Counted from the first letter of the stretch, positions 34,710 through 44,362 are shown. The stretch is DNA of 64,000 nucleotides from Fictibacillus halophilus (GCF_016401385.1 NZ_JAEACF010000001.1:1674001-1738000); one strand, 5' to 3'. The notes: generated from the sequence alone by a model not told the origin. Numbers and translations are program-made.

Positions 34710-35375
34710 ATGAAACCTCTTATTTCTAAAGAACCCGTAATTCCTGATTTGAATGAAATGGACGTTGATTTTTTGACTGCTCTTACCTTTGAAAAAGAGG
34801 TAATCCCCCAAAAATGTGATGCGCTTTTTATATTTAGTGGCACTCATAGTGGGCATTGGGAAAAAGCAATCGAAGCTTATAAATATAACTACATAGATAC
34901 AATTGTTGTCACTGGTGGAAGAAGCCTTACCGGTATTCCTCATCCGGATTGGGATGGCAATTCAGATATTGAAATCTCTGAAGCACAAGTTATTGTTTCC
35001 TATTTAGTAAGTGCAGGAATACCTTCCGAGAAAATTTTTATGGAAGAAAAATCTACTAATTCTCTTGAAAATGTAATTTATGCAAAAGAGGTTTTTGACT
35101 TTACAATGATCCAGACTTTAATGGTTGTTTGTAAAAGTCATGTTGCAGGCAGACAAATAAGAACGCTGAAAAAACATTTACCAAGACAAATCGAGTACAT
35201 TCCTTATACCTTTAATTCTGTTTACAAAGGAATTGAAGTAAATAGATATAATTGGATGGAAACAGAAGTAGGAAGAAAGCGTGTGTGGGGGGAATATTTA
35301 CGGATTAAACATTATGGCATTAAAGGAGATATTCTCCCATTGGATGGAAGTTGTAATCTACTATCTAATGATTAA
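34710..35375 (+). CDS. YdcF-family protein (DUF218)
   Basis: 221 residues with the DUF218 core: CDALFIFSGTHSGHWEKAIEAY (metal-binding region), TIVVTGGRSLTG, EAQVIVSYLVSAGIPSEKIFMEEKSTNSLENV and VCKSHVAGRQIRTLKKH. E. coli YdcF binds SAM, and SanA-type relatives act in envelope permeability; the role here is unknown. There is no membrane anchor, unlike the SanA subgroup. The ATG at 34710 follows AAGGAG; an ATG at 34668 adds an implausible leader. Confidence 0.85.
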   Translation: MKPLISKEPVIPDLNEMDVDFLTALTFEKEVIPQKCDALFIFSGTHSGHWEKAIEAYKYNYIDTIVVTGGRSLTGIPHPDWDGNSDIEISEAQVIVSYLVSAGIPSEKIFMEEKSTNSLENVIYAKEVFDFTMIQTLMVVCKSHVAGRQIRTLKKHLPRQIEYIPYTFNSVYKGIEVNRYNWMETEVGRKRVWGEYLRIKHYGIKGDILPLDGSCNLLSND

Positions 35376-35387
35376 ATCATATAATGT

Positions 35388-35412
35388 AGGCAGCCTCTCA
35401 GGCTGCCTGTGT
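35388..35412 (+). terminator. Terminator of the ydcF-like gene
   Basis: AGGCAGCC / GGCTGCCT stem with a 5-base loop and GTGTTTTG tail. The stop codon of the convergent YesL-like gene lies inside it. Confidence 0.75.
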
Positions 35413-36018
35413 TTTGTTATCATTTTTTTCAAAAATGAAAAGAGCCCATTTCATGACAACATATGCGTATACACTCACACTAAAGAACGGGATGAGTATC
35501 GGTAGCGTTGAAAACAGATAATATAAACCACCAGCTATCATGAGCATAAGAACCGTAGATATTGGATGTAATAAACCTACCAGGAATGACATCTTTATTG
35601 CACGACTTAGTGCTATCTCGTAATGAGCCATCATTGCAAACAAATAGATGAATACGGTACTACTAACCAACAATAAACATAATAAAAAGATATAACCTAG
35701 TAAAGAATAGGGAAAACTTAAGGACTGTACAAGCCTCCAATCAATATAAAAGAAGTAAACAAGAAAAATAGTGATACTTCCTAATACGTTCGATCGTATA
35801 AATTCTTTCTTGTAATAAAACCAATAATCTTTTAGCATATTTAAGTCTGACTTAGACCGTAAACTCTTCCTGATTACAGCAAAGAGTGCAGCTGTTGATG
35901 GAAATAGGCCAAATGCAATCAATCCTAAAAAGGTAAAGAGTAGCCAAAGACCGTTTAGAATTACTAAATTTCCTGTAAAATTAAGCATCAAAGTTATGGA
36001 TGTTAATAGTCTTTTCAT
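35398..36018 (-). CDS. YesL-like membrane protein (DUF624)
   Basis: 206 residues, five or six helices, with the DUF624 hallmarks LNGLWLLFTFLGLIAFGLFPSTAALFAVIRK in outline (NGLWLLFTFLG, FPSTAA) near the N-terminus and a YWFYYKKEFIRSN loop. DUF624 genes are frequent last members of carbohydrate ABC operons of the YesO/LplABC type, as here, and a role in transporter assembly or regulation has been guessed. It starts 28 bases after the LamG-GH32 gene with AAAGGAAG in front, so it ends the fructan operon. Confidence 0.9.
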   Translation of the reverse strand: MKRLLTSITLMLNFTGNLVILNGLWLLFTFLGLIAFGLFPSTAALFAVIRKSLRSKSDLNMLKDYWFYYKKEFIRSNVLGSITIFLVYFFYIDWRLVQSLSFPYSLLGYIFLLCLLLVSSTVFIYLFAMMAHYEIALSRAIKMSFLVGLLHPISTVLMLMIAGGLYYLFSTLPILIPFFSVSVYAYVVMKWALFIFEKNDNKTQAA

Positions 36019-36045
36019 GTTGACTTCCTTTATAGAGAATTCTAT

Positions 36046-38280
36046 CTATTCATAGGCTCCGTTCATCGACCATACCTTAAAAGAAACCACTTCAGCTCTT
36101 CCCCATATTCGGAGTTCAAGCCCTAATGCATCCTCTTTAGTCGGATAAGAACGGGTGGTTAAACTTTTTTGTTCGTTTACATAGAGCTCTATCATTGATT
36201 TGTCTATGAAGAGATGAAAAGTGAGAAGATCCTCCTGAATCTCAAGCTTTCCTTCTTGGATGCCTTTGGTTCTAGCTGAAGGGTTTAATGTGGTTTTCTC
36301 CCGGTTTACACCCAATATACTTTTTGATTTATTGTAATAGAGATACGTTTCTTCTTCTCTGTCTGGTGACATTTTCACGGCTATGCCTGCTTCCTCAATC
36401 TCTTCTAATTTTACCACTAACTGTATCTCTAATGAATCGGATTGAATCTTTGCAAGTCGTCTGTTCGCTTCTAGTAAACTCACATTCTCTAAGTCAATGA
36501 GTAACTCGGAACGAAGTGATGATAACTCATCAATTGGTTTAATTCCTAGTTTTCCATCGTGTCGCAAGAATAACTCAACAGGGAGTCCACCGTTATGTGC
36601 CCATCCGGCTTTGTATTCTTCTATAAGTGTCCTCTGTCCCTGAGTGATTGTAAATACGATCGCTCTACCGGTTTTGGGATCGATAAAACCACTTGGTCCA
36701 GTAAAATGAAAATCCCCCACATCAATAGGTTGAGGCTCTTCTTGATCAGGAACAAAACGATAATGCTCTTTATCCCATGTTCCGATCCAGTAGAACACTT
36801 CTACATCAGCTCCCTCACCAACTGGTGAGATCAAAAAGACATGTTTTTTATTTCCTTCTCTATCTTCTCCGATAGGTAAGAATACAGGTAGTTCCCAAAT
36901 AGGTCCTAGATACGGATATTTCTCATGATCAGTTTTGTAAAAAAGATTCTGATACTCCCAGTTTAGTAGATCAGAAGAAGTATAAAGTGCAGCAGTTCCG
37001 CCTCCGTTTTCATGAGAGGTTCCGACAAGCTGGTACCAGAGTTCATCTTCCTTCCAAACGAATGGATCTCTAAAATCGCCTATCTTCATGCCTACACCTT
37101 TTGTTTGTAAAGTTACAGGCTTATCGTGCTTTTTCCAGTTTGTAAGTAGCACGTCACCATCTTCTCTGTACATACTCCTAGCAAGACCTGTCATCTGATT
37201 AGGAAAAACAGCATCATTTCCTGCTGTGAAGAAAAGAGCTGGTACACCGTACTCATCATAACAAGCACTTCCTGACCAAACACCGTCTGGATCGATTTCA
37301 CCTGATGCAGGAGTAAGAGCGATCGGCATATCTTGCCAATGAACCAGATCATCACTCACAAGGTGGCCCCAATGGATGTAGTGCCAATAAGGGCCTTTTG
37401 GATTATGTTGATAAAAAATATGATATTTTCCTTCAAAATAAATGGGAGCATGTGGTTCGTTCATCCAGTGTCCTGGTGGAATTAAATGATATCTAGGTCT
37501 GTGTCTGTCTCCTTCGTATACCTCTCTTTTAAGAGCAAGATCGTTGTAAGGAATCTCAGGTATCTCATTCTTGATCACCTTAACTCTTGCATAATGATTC
37601 AGAAGTTTTATAGGTGATAGAGCTACATCATAAATTTTGAGTTCATCCAATAAACCGTTGTACATATTTAATGAAAAGACCTCTTCGATCATGAAAGGAT
37701 GGTTATGCTTTCCGATCACAAGATCTTCATCACTCAACCTTAGTTTAGAACCGTCCATAATTTTTTTCGTAGCGATCTGTTCGCCGTTTAAATAAAGACG
37801 CATATAGCCATGTTGAGAACTAAATGTAGCTGCGATATGCGACCATTCTGCTGGAGGGAGTGGATGCCCTTCATCCCAAACTTCAAGCCATTCATCGCCT
37901 GTTCCCACTTGAAACGACCATGTACCATGTCTGTAAATTCCTAGAAGAAATCCTTCATTCTTATTCTGGTTATGTTGATTGATTATTGCAGAAAGTTTTC
38001 CATCTGCTCCGTATTCAAACGAACGAGGAGCTATCCATGCTTCGATAGTCATCTCTGATAAAGAGGATGATGACAAGCTTTTGCTGACAATGGATGTAGA
38101 ATAACCGTCAAAGAGCAGACAGTTCCCTTGTATTCCTTCTCTCCAAAGGGGGTCACTTGATGGTTTATCAACGGCATCGTTAAATACATAATCAATATTA
38201 TGCCATTGTTCATTGATCTTTTCTTTTGTAGCTTTTCCAATTCCTTCATCAAACGACCAGTGAGCAATCAATTGTGACAT
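36046..38280 (-). CDS. GH32 glycoside hydrolase with N-terminal LamG domain (atypical nucleophile motif)
   Basis: 744 residues. Residues 1-235 are a LamG/concanavalin-like jellyroll (LIAHWSFDEG, MTIEAWIAPRSF, ILGIYRHG-like strands, GLLDELKIYDVALSP), probably glycan binding. Residues 265-740 are a GH32 five-blade propeller plus beta sandwich. The usual WMNDPNG is replaced by HWMNEPHAP, so the nucleophile Asp position reads Glu. The RDP motif (GDFRDPFVW) and the acid/base Glu (PIWELPVFLPIG) are kept. There is no signal peptide, so it works in the cytoplasm on imported fructosides. Its ATG sits one base after the stop of the first GH32 gene. Family assignment is firm; exact specificity is not. 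Confidence 0.88.
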   Translation of the reverse strand: MSQLIAHWSFDEGIGKATKEKINEQWHNIDYVFNDAVDKPSSDPLWREGIQGNCLLFDGYSTSIVSKSLSSSSLSEMTIEAWIAPRSFEYGADGKLSAIINQHNQNKNEGFLLGIYRHGTWSFQVGTGDEWLEVWDEGHPLPPAEWSHIAATFSSQHGYMRLYLNGEQIATKKIMDGSKLRLSDEDLVIGKHNHPFMIEEVFSLNMYNGLLDELKIYDVALSPIKLLNHYARVKVIKNEIPEIPYNDLALKREVYEGDRHRPRYHLIPPGHWMNEPHAPIYFEGKYHIFYQHNPKGPYWHYIHWGHLVSDDLVHWQDMPIALTPASGEIDPDGVWSGSACYDEYGVPALFFTAGNDAVFPNQMTGLARSMYREDGDVLLTNWKKHDKPVTLQTKGVGMKIGDFRDPFVWKEDELWYQLVGTSHENGGGTAALYTSSDLLNWEYQNLFYKTDHEKYPYLGPIWELPVFLPIGEDREGNKKHVFLISPVGEGADVEVFYWIGTWDKEHYRFVPDQEEPQPIDVGDFHFTGPSGFIDPKTGRAIVFTITQGQRTLIEEYKAGWAHNGGLPVELFLRHDGKLGIKPIDELSSLRSELLIDLENVSLLEANRRLAKIQSDSLEIQLVVKLEEIEEAGIAVKMSPDREEETYLYYNKSKSILGVNREKTTLNPSARTKGIQEGKLEIQEDLLTFHLFIDKSMIELYVNEQKSLTTRSYPTKEDALGLELRIWGRAEVVSFKVWSMNGAYE

Positions 38281-38281
38281 A

Positions 38282-39778
38282 TCAACTTCCTCCTATCGCC
38301 CATATGGATTGATAGTCGAAAAGATCAAGTGACTTAAGATCGACAGCCCCATGGTCTAGGAAGAGTTCTAAGCCATTACTTTCTTCTCTCGGAAAAATTA
38401 AAGAAGTTAAGACGTGTTTCCCGTCGTTTGCAAACACTTCCACCGAAGAGGTATCTACAAAAATTTGAAGAGCAAATTGATCTTCTATAAATACTTCCAT
38501 TTCTTGAACACATGAAAACTCGTTATGAAAGGTTTTGTCTCCAGATCTTCTTCTGTCTACGTAGAGAACTGAACGATCCGAATCATATCCGATAATCGTT
38601 TCTTCTTCTTTTGATTGGTGTACTTTGATGCCAAAGACAGCTGCTTCTTTAATCTTAAAACAAGCTTTAAGTTCAAAGGTTTTGGTTTTTATATCTTTTA
38701 AAATATTCTCACCTGGGATGAGCGTTATGGTTCGCTGTATAGAAGTTATTGGTTTTCTAAGCGCAGAGATTTCTTGCACGGGTGTTTGAACAAGACGGAT
38801 ACCTTCCCTTGTTGAATTTAACGTTAAGGACCTCGGTAAAGTCATCGCACTTCTCCATGTTTCAGTTGGTACTTGATTAGCATACTTCCAATTGCTCATC
38901 CAACCGATAAATAATCTGCGACCGTCTTCTTTAGGCACGTTAGACCATGTGACACCTGCATAGTTGTCTCTTCCAAAATCTAACCATAATACCTTTTCTG
39001 AATCGTTTTCGTTTGTAAACATTTTTCCATCAAAATCTCCGATAAAGTATTGTGTGCGTGAGCCCTCAGTATAAGCGGGATCATCTCCGATACTAACGAT
39101 CAGTACCCATCTGTGACCACCTTCAATTGGTAGTTGAAACAGATCTGGACATTCCCACACACCTAGGTGCGAACCTTCTTTTTCTCCGAATGAGCTCTCA
39201 AAGCGCCATGACTTCATATCACTTGATGAATAAAACCGAACATGGTTTCCTGCAGATAGCACCATGATCCATTTGCTCTCTTTTTCATACCAAATTACTT
39301 TAGGATCACGAAAATCAGCGATGGAAGTATCTTCAAGAACCGGATTTCCTTCATATTTCGTCCACGTTCTTCCCTTGTCTGTACTGTAAGCTAGACTTTG
39401 GACCTGTCTCGGTGTTTTTGTGTCCGGGTGTTCTCCAGCATGTGTGAAAATAGCAACCAGCCCTTCTCCACCATCAAAGAAACCGCTAGAATCCCAAGTA
39501 TCTACGACAATGCTGCCAGAAAATATATATCCGTTTTCATCAGGGAAAAGGGCGATCGGGAGGTGTTCCCAATGGACCATATCAGAGCTAACCGCATGCC
39601 CCCAGTGCATCGGCCCCCACACCGTACTCTCGGGGTGATGTTGATAGAACAAGTGATATTCTCCTTGAAAGTACACCATTCCATTTGGGTCGTTCATCCA
39701 GTTCTTTATTGGTGTAAAGTGAAATTGAGGACGATACTTCTCGTTAAAAAAGTTCGTCGGACTTATCTTCATGCTCAT
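38282..39778 (-). CDS. GH32 fructan hydrolase (levanase/inulinase/sucrase type), intracellular
   Basis: 498 residues with all GH32 landmarks: nucleophile in NWMNDPNGMVYF (around residue 28), FSGS (GYIFSGSIVVD), transition-state stabiliser in ADFRDPKVIWY and acid/base Glu in VWECPDLFQLP. The C-terminal beta-sandwich ends ELFLDHGAVDLKSLDLF. Length and the absence of a signal peptide fit a cytoplasmic beta-fructosidase acting on imported levan/inulin oligosaccharides or sucrose. The start overlaps the fructokinase stop by four bases (ATGA), with GGAGGATAAGG in front. It releases fructose for the neighbouring kinase. Confidence 0.92.
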   Translation of the reverse strand: MSMKISPTNFFNEKYRPQFHFTPIKNWMNDPNGMVYFQGEYHLFYQHHPESTVWGPMHWGHAVSSDMVHWEHLPIALFPDENGYIFSGSIVVDTWDSSGFFDGGEGLVAIFTHAGEHPDTKTPRQVQSLAYSTDKGRTWTKYEGNPVLEDTSIADFRDPKVIWYEKESKWIMVLSAGNHVRFYSSSDMKSWRFESSFGEKEGSHLGVWECPDLFQLPIEGGHRWVLIVSIGDDPAYTEGSRTQYFIGDFDGKMFTNENDSEKVLWLDFGRDNYAGVTWSNVPKEDGRRLFIGWMSNWKYANQVPTETWRSAMTLPRSLTLNSTREGIRLVQTPVQEISALRKPITSIQRTITLIPGENILKDIKTKTFELKACFKIKEAAVFGIKVHQSKEEETIIGYDSDRSVLYVDRRRSGDKTFHNEFSCVQEMEVFIEDQFALQIFVDTSSVEVFANDGKHVLTSLIFPREESNGLELFLDHGAVDLKSLDLFDYQSIWAIGGS

Positions 39779-40761
39779 ACCTTATCCTCCATTTGTGTTC
39801 GGTGTTGGTGTAAAAATTGTTCTATCTCATCTAAAGTGGGGATAGAAGGGATCGCCCCTTTTTTTAGTGTAGTTAAAGCACCTACGGCATTAGCTGTTTG
39901 CAGTATGTTTCGGATATCTTTTTCTTGGAGCTCAAGTAGACTTATTTTTTCTAAAAGCTGGTGTAAGACACTCGCCCAAAACACGTCACCTGCGCCTGTT
40001 GTATCAGTAGCTCTTACCCTGTAACCTTGGATGAAACCCGTTTTCTCTTCGAACAGATAGTAAGACCCTTCAGCACCTAATGTAACGATGAGCAATTGGA
40101 TAGCATACGCGTCTGTGATTAATTTAGCTGCTTTCTCTAACTCTTTCTCACCTGTGACAAAGTAAAGCTCCTCATCCGACATCTTCACCAGATGGGCTTT
40201 AGAAAGTCCTTTTTTGATCTGCTCTTTCATCTCATCTTGATCTTTCCAAAGAAGTTCACGGATATTGGGATCAAACGATATGATTTTCGAGTTCTCTATC
40301 CCCTGCTCTACAGCATGCCAAGTCGCTTCTCTAGACGTTCCGCCCGTCAAAGAGACTGAACCAAAGTGCAGGATCTTACAACGTTTGATATATGCTTTGT
40401 CTATATCCTCTTTTCTCAACATAAGGTCTGCCCCTGGTTTACGATAAAAACTGAACGAACGGTTTCCTTCCGCATTTAGTTTTACAAATGCAAGAGTCGT
40501 AGGAATATCGCCATCTGTTGAAATTAAGCTACAATCTACATAATGATTTTCTAAAGTTGTTATCAAATCTTCGCCGAAGAAATCATTTCCTACTCTGGCG
40601 ATCATCGAAGTCGCTCTTCCCCATTTTGCTAATGCAGCTGCTACATTTGCAGGTGCTCCCCCTGGATTTTGTTCATAGATCGGTTTTCCATTAGCTGAAG
40701 CACCCACTGGTGTAAAGTCGATCAAGAGTTCACCGATAGACAATACTTCTATTTCTTTCAT
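39775..40761 (-). CDS. PfkB-family sugar kinase, probably fructokinase
   Basis: About 328 residues. PfkB signatures are NPGGAPANVAAALAKWG (sugar-binding region, around residue 35) and DTTGAGDVFWASVLHQ (catalytic Asp and anion hole, around residue 252). The operon, with two fructan hydrolases, makes fructose the likely substrate, yielding fructose 6-phosphate. The ATG at 40761 follows GGTGAGG; a GTG four codons earlier is possible. A terminator hairpin lies just upstream, so expression is likely lower than that of the binding protein. Confidence 0.9.
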   Translation of the reverse strand: MKEIEVLSIGELLIDFTPVGASANGKPIYEQNPGGAPANVAAALAKWGRATSMIARVGNDFFGEDLITTLENHYVDCSLISTDGDIPTTLAFVKLNAEGNRSFSFYRKPGADLMLRKEDIDKAYIKRCKILHFGSVSLTGGTSREATWHAVEQGIENSKIISFDPNIRELLWKDQDEMKEQIKKGLSKAHLVKMSDEELYFVTGEKELEKAAKLITDAYAIQLLIVTLGAEGSYYLFEEKTGFIQGYRVRATDTTGAGDVFWASVLHQLLEKISLLELQEKDIRNILQTANAVGALTTLKKGAIPSIPTLDEIEQFLHQHRTQMEDKV

Positions 40762-40778
40762 TATCCTCACCACGATTT

Positions 40779-40812
40779 TAAAAAGCCGGAAAACAAAAAC
40801 GAATTCCGGCCT
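40779..40812 (-). terminator. Intra-operonic terminator after the binding-protein gene
   Basis: Stem GCCGGAA / TTCCGGC (40785-40791, 40804-40810) followed on the minus strand by TTTTTAAAA. It lies between the binding-protein and kinase genes and would let the binding protein be made in excess. Confidence 0.75.
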
Positions 40813-40822
40813 TCATAGATTT

Positions 40823-42409
40823 TTATTTATTGAAACGATCAAGTCCATCTTGATAAATCTTCATCATATCCTCGACTCCCATTTCTTCAAGTGCCTTAAC
40901 ATATGCTTTCCAGTCTTTATCACTAAAACCTTCTACAATAAACTTGGCGCGCGTCTGGTTAACGAGCTCTTTAACATCGGTTTCTATCGTGTTAATCTGA
41001 TCTAGCTCTTCTGGTTTAAAGAAAATAGTAGGATACTTTTCTTTTTCCATAAAAGGGCGATAGATGTTATCTAGATCTTGAATTCGTTGTTTTGCTCGAG
41101 GCTCCATCTCAACAATGGTACCAAAATCTTCTTTTAGAATAACGCCCGCGCCATTAGGTGCTACTTTCTGACGATATTCTCCCATGGCTACACCTTCAGG
41201 AAGTTCTTTGTTTACAAGTTTTCCGTTTTCATCTTCTTCATAGATGATTCCAATTGGTCCCCAGTGGATTTGTGCAGCCATCTTAGGTTCATACTGCTGA
41301 TCAATCCAGCGCATCGTGATCTCAGGGTTCTTATTAGCGTTTGTAATAACAAAGGCATTTCTAGCAAATTCTGAACCATTTGATCGACCGACTAATTTGT
41401 CTCCATTTGGTCCTTCAAGAGGAGGCATTAATACATAATTTCCTGCTCGTTCAGGGCCCACTACTTCTTCGGTTTCCCACCAGATGTAAGAGCCGAGTGT
41501 CTCGTCCTTTGTTTTGCCTTTTGCTAAATACTGAGCTGCATCTTGTGTGAAAGATTCAGGATCAATCAATCCTTCTTTATACCATTGATGGAAGTATTGA
41601 AGAGCTTCTTTGTATTCTGGTTTGTCTGCTGTAAATATAACCTTTCCATCTCTTACAATACGATGATCTAAGTTATCTGGTTGACCAAAGGCAGCGAAGA
41701 AATCACCAATATCCGCACACCACCAAAGATGCATAAAGCTTAATGGAATTTCATCTTTTTTACCGTTTCCGTTAGGATCTTGAGTTTTAAATGCACGAAG
41801 CACTTCTGTGTATTCATCTAGCGTCGTTGGCATTTGAAGTCCTAAGTTATCCAACCACTTTTTATTGATAGATGGGAAGAATGGTGTATCGCCAATTCCC
41901 ATTTCTTCTGCCGTAGGTAGTGAATAGATATGACCATCAGGAGCCGTGATCCCTTTTTCAATCTCAGGCCGTTTTTTAAAGACTTCTTTTAGGTTTGGGG
42001 CATATTCATCGATTAGATCTTCAAGCGGAATAAGTGTGCCGTTCTGACCATATGTCACAAGGTCATAGTCGGTAAACTGGGCTCCGTAAAAAGCGTCTGG
42101 AAGATCACCACTCGCAAGTAGTAGATTCTTCTTTTCTTGATAATCAGTATCAGGAATGTTCTTCCACTTGATCGCTACGTTCGTCGATTTTTCGAGTCTT
42201 TTGAAGATCTCCATTTCAGAATAATCTGGTGCGAGAGGTGCTTTTGGTGCTACAATATTAAGTGAAACTTTTTCTTTAACGATTGGCAGGCCTGTTTTCT
42301 CAAAAGTTGCTTTATCCTTTGGCTCGGATTCTTCTTTTGAGTTACAGCCTGCTAATACTAGACTAGCACTTAAGAAAACGGTTGTTCCTACTGATAATAC
42401 CTTTTTCAT
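40823..42409 (-). CDS. Extracellular solute-binding lipoprotein of a carbohydrate ABC transporter
   Basis: 528 residues. The signal peptide ends in lipobox LVLAGCNSK (Cys around residue 22). The mature protein is a large family-1 binding protein of the LipO/YtcQ group: SLNIVAPKAPLAPDYSEMEI, LPDAFYGAQFTDYDLV, HWGPIGIIYEEDENGK. It captures oligosaccharide outside the cell and delivers it to the two permeases encoded upstream. Context makes fructo-oligosaccharides or levan fragments the probable ligand. GGGGGGAT precedes the ATG; a terminator follows the gene. Confidence 0.92.
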   Translation of the reverse strand: MKKVLSVGTTVFLSASLVLAGCNSKEESEPKDKATFEKTGLPIVKEKVSLNIVAPKAPLAPDYSEMEIFKRLEKSTNVAIKWKNIPDTDYQEKKNLLLASGDLPDAFYGAQFTDYDLVTYGQNGTLIPLEDLIDEYAPNLKEVFKKRPEIEKGITAPDGHIYSLPTAEEMGIGDTPFFPSINKKWLDNLGLQMPTTLDEYTEVLRAFKTQDPNGNGKKDEIPLSFMHLWWCADIGDFFAAFGQPDNLDHRIVRDGKVIFTADKPEYKEALQYFHQWYKEGLIDPESFTQDAAQYLAKGKTKDETLGSYIWWETEEVVGPERAGNYVLMPPLEGPNGDKLVGRSNGSEFARNAFVITNANKNPEITMRWIDQQYEPKMAAQIHWGPIGIIYEEDENGKLVNKELPEGVAMGEYRQKVAPNGAGVILKEDFGTIVEMEPRAKQRIQDLDNIYRPFMEKEKYPTIFFKPEELDQINTIETDVKELVNQTRAKFIVEGFSDKDWKAYVKALEEMGVEDMMKIYQDGLDRFNK

Positions 42410-42486
42410 ATTATCCCCCCTAATGTTTTTCCTACCTTTAATGAACCCGCTTCAGTTCTTTGATCACCTCCTAAAGATAAATCTTC

Positions 42487-43383
42487 CTATCCTTTTATAG
42501 AACCAATCATGACGCCTTTCACAAAATAACGTTGTAAAAATGGATACAGAATCAATAATGGAAATGTTGAAACGATGATCATTCCATATTTAATAAGTTC
42601 AGCTACACGCTGCTTGGCTGCGTATGATTCCACATCCATCATCATTGCTGCAGAGTTTGATACTTGGTTCTCTACTAAAATATTTCTTAAAATTAGTTGA
42701 AGCGGATACTTCGATTCATCATTTAAATAGATTAGAGCATCAAAGAATCCATTCCAATGTCCGACCACATGAAACAGCACCATAACAGCGATGATCGGTT
42801 TTGAGAGAGGAAGGACGATTTTAAAGAAAAAACGCGTATTTGAACATCCATCTATAAAAGCCGCTTCCCTTAGCTCCCCTGGGATAGACGTTTCAAAGAA
42901 CGTTTTAGCGATTATGATATTCCACACCCCAACAGCGTTGGGTATAACCATTGCCCAAATGGTATCAACCATCCCAAGGTCCTTAACAAGTAGATATGTT
43001 GGAATGAGGCCTCCGCTAAAGAACATAGTAAAAACGAATACAAGCATAATTAAATTTCTTCCGTAAAAATCAGGTCTTGAAAGTGGATAAGCTGCTGTTA
43101 GCGTTAACATAATAGATATGGCTGTACCTACTGCTGCATAAAGAATCGTGTTACCGTAACCAATCCAGATTAACTTATCACTGAAGATCCGTTCATAACC
43201 TTCTAACGTAATATCTTTTGGCCATAGCCAAACTTCCCCTGCAAATACAGCATTCGGATCACTGATTGAACTGATCGTAATAAAGTACAGTGGATACAAT
43301 ACCATTAAGGCGTATAGAGTCATCAATGCGTAGTTTACTACGTCAAAAGTAATATCACCTTTGGTCCGTCTGAATGCTTTCAT
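42487..43383 (-). CDS. Carbohydrate ABC transporter permease (MalG/LplC type)
   Basis: 298 residues, six helices. The EAA loop that contacts the ATPase is ELREAAFIDGCSNTRFFFKIVLPLSKPIIAV in outline (EAAFIDGCS, G at the conserved place, LPLSKP). The N-terminus has GDITFDVVNYALM and the C-terminus ends FLQRYFVKGVMIGSIKG, a hallmark of this subgroup. It pairs with the upstream LplB-type permease. No ATPase gene is in the operon, so a shared MsmX-like ATPase is expected. Confidence 0.92.
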   Translation of the reverse strand: MKAFRRTKGDITFDVVNYALMTLYALMVLYPLYFITISSISDPNAVFAGEVWLWPKDITLEGYERIFSDKLIWIGYGNTILYAAVGTAISIMLTLTAAYPLSRPDFYGRNLIMLVFVFTMFFSGGLIPTYLLVKDLGMVDTIWAMVIPNAVGVWNIIIAKTFFETSIPGELREAAFIDGCSNTRFFFKIVLPLSKPIIAVMVLFHVVGHWNGFFDALIYLNDESKYPLQLILRNILVENQVSNSAAMMMDVESYAAKQRVAELIKYGMIIVSTFPLLILYPFLQRYFVKGVMIGSIKG

Positions 43384-43395
43384 AGTCTCCCCTCC

Positions 43396-44349
43396 TTACC
43401 ATAAGCTGTTTCCGCCAAGTTTTCTCACGATTCTGTTTACCATTAAAAGCATGATCAAGTTGATAACAGAGTTAAATAGTCCAATTGCCGCTGCAAAACT
43501 GTATTGAGCACGCTGAAGACCGATTTCATACACGTATGTTGGTATGATGGCTGAGGCAGATTTGTTCAAATCCGTCTGCATGAGATAAGCTTTTTCAAAT
43601 CCGACGTTCATGATGTTTCCGATCGCAAGGATCAACAAAATTACGATAGTCGGCCTTATTCCAGGAATATCAACATGCCAGATGCGCTGCCACTTATTTG
43701 CTCCATCCATGATTGCAGCTTCATGTAAAGCTGGTGAAACACCTGCTAGGGCAGCAAGGTAAATGATTGTCGCCCATCCTGTTTCTTGCCAAAGACCTGA
43801 AATCACATAGAGTGGTTTAAACCATTCTGGTCTCGCCATAAATAGGATAGGTTCTCCTCCAAGCAAAACGATAAGATGGTTGACGATTCCACTGGTTGGA
43901 GATAAAAACACAAACAGAATACCCACTAAAACAACGGTAGAGATAAAATGTGGTGCATAGATTACCGTTTGTACAAACTTCTTGTACCTTTCACTCGTCA
44001 ATTGATTTAACAAGAGAGCTACGATGATGGGAACCGGAAATGTAAATATGAAAGCCCAAAGACTTAAGCTCAATGTATTTTGGATAAGCGTCCAAAACTG
44101 ATAGGATTCGAAGAACCTCGTAAAATGCTGAAAGCCGATCCAAGGACTACCCCATATGCCTTCTGTAGGTATGTACTGTTTAAAAGCAAGCTGGATTCCA
44201 TACATCGGAACATATTTGAACACAACGAACCATAGTAAACACGGAAGAACAAACAGATATAATTCCCAGTTGCGCATCACCTTTTTTCGTCTTGTCATCT
44301 TTTTAGGAACAACAACCACTTGTTTCTTTTTATTTAGTGATATTTCCAT
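43396..44349 (-). CDS. Carbohydrate ABC transporter permease (LplB/YteP type)
   Basis: 317 residues, six helices after a basic cytoplasmic N-terminus (KKKQVVVVPKKMTRRKK). YVPMYGIQLAFKQY near residue 45 and the EAA loop LHEAAIMDGANKWQRIWHVDIPGIRP (in outline EAAIMDGANKWQ) identify the LplB/YteP group. It is first in the transport part of the operon, right after the LacI gene, with GGAGGTGA before the ATG. An operator palindrome lies between the two genes. Confidence 0.92.
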   Translation of the reverse strand: MEISLNKKKQVVVVPKKMTRRKKVMRNWELYLFVLPCLLWFVVFKYVPMYGIQLAFKQYIPTEGIWGSPWIGFQHFTRFFESYQFWTLIQNTLSLSLWAFIFTFPVPIIVALLLNQLTSERYKKFVQTVIYAPHFISTVVLVGILFVFLSPTSGIVNHLIVLLGGEPILFMARPEWFKPLYVISGLWQETGWATIIYLAALAGVSPALHEAAIMDGANKWQRIWHVDIPGIRPTIVILLILAIGNIMNVGFEKAYLMQTDLNKSASAIIPTYVYEIGLQRAQYSFAAAIGLFNSVINLIMLLMVNRIVRKLGGNSLW

Positions 44350-44362
44350 ATAGTCACCTCCA

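Noticed and set aside
39398..40024. 208-codon plus-strand frame in the fructan operon
   Set aside because: Antisense to the GH32 and fructokinase genes, both with full catalytic motifs.
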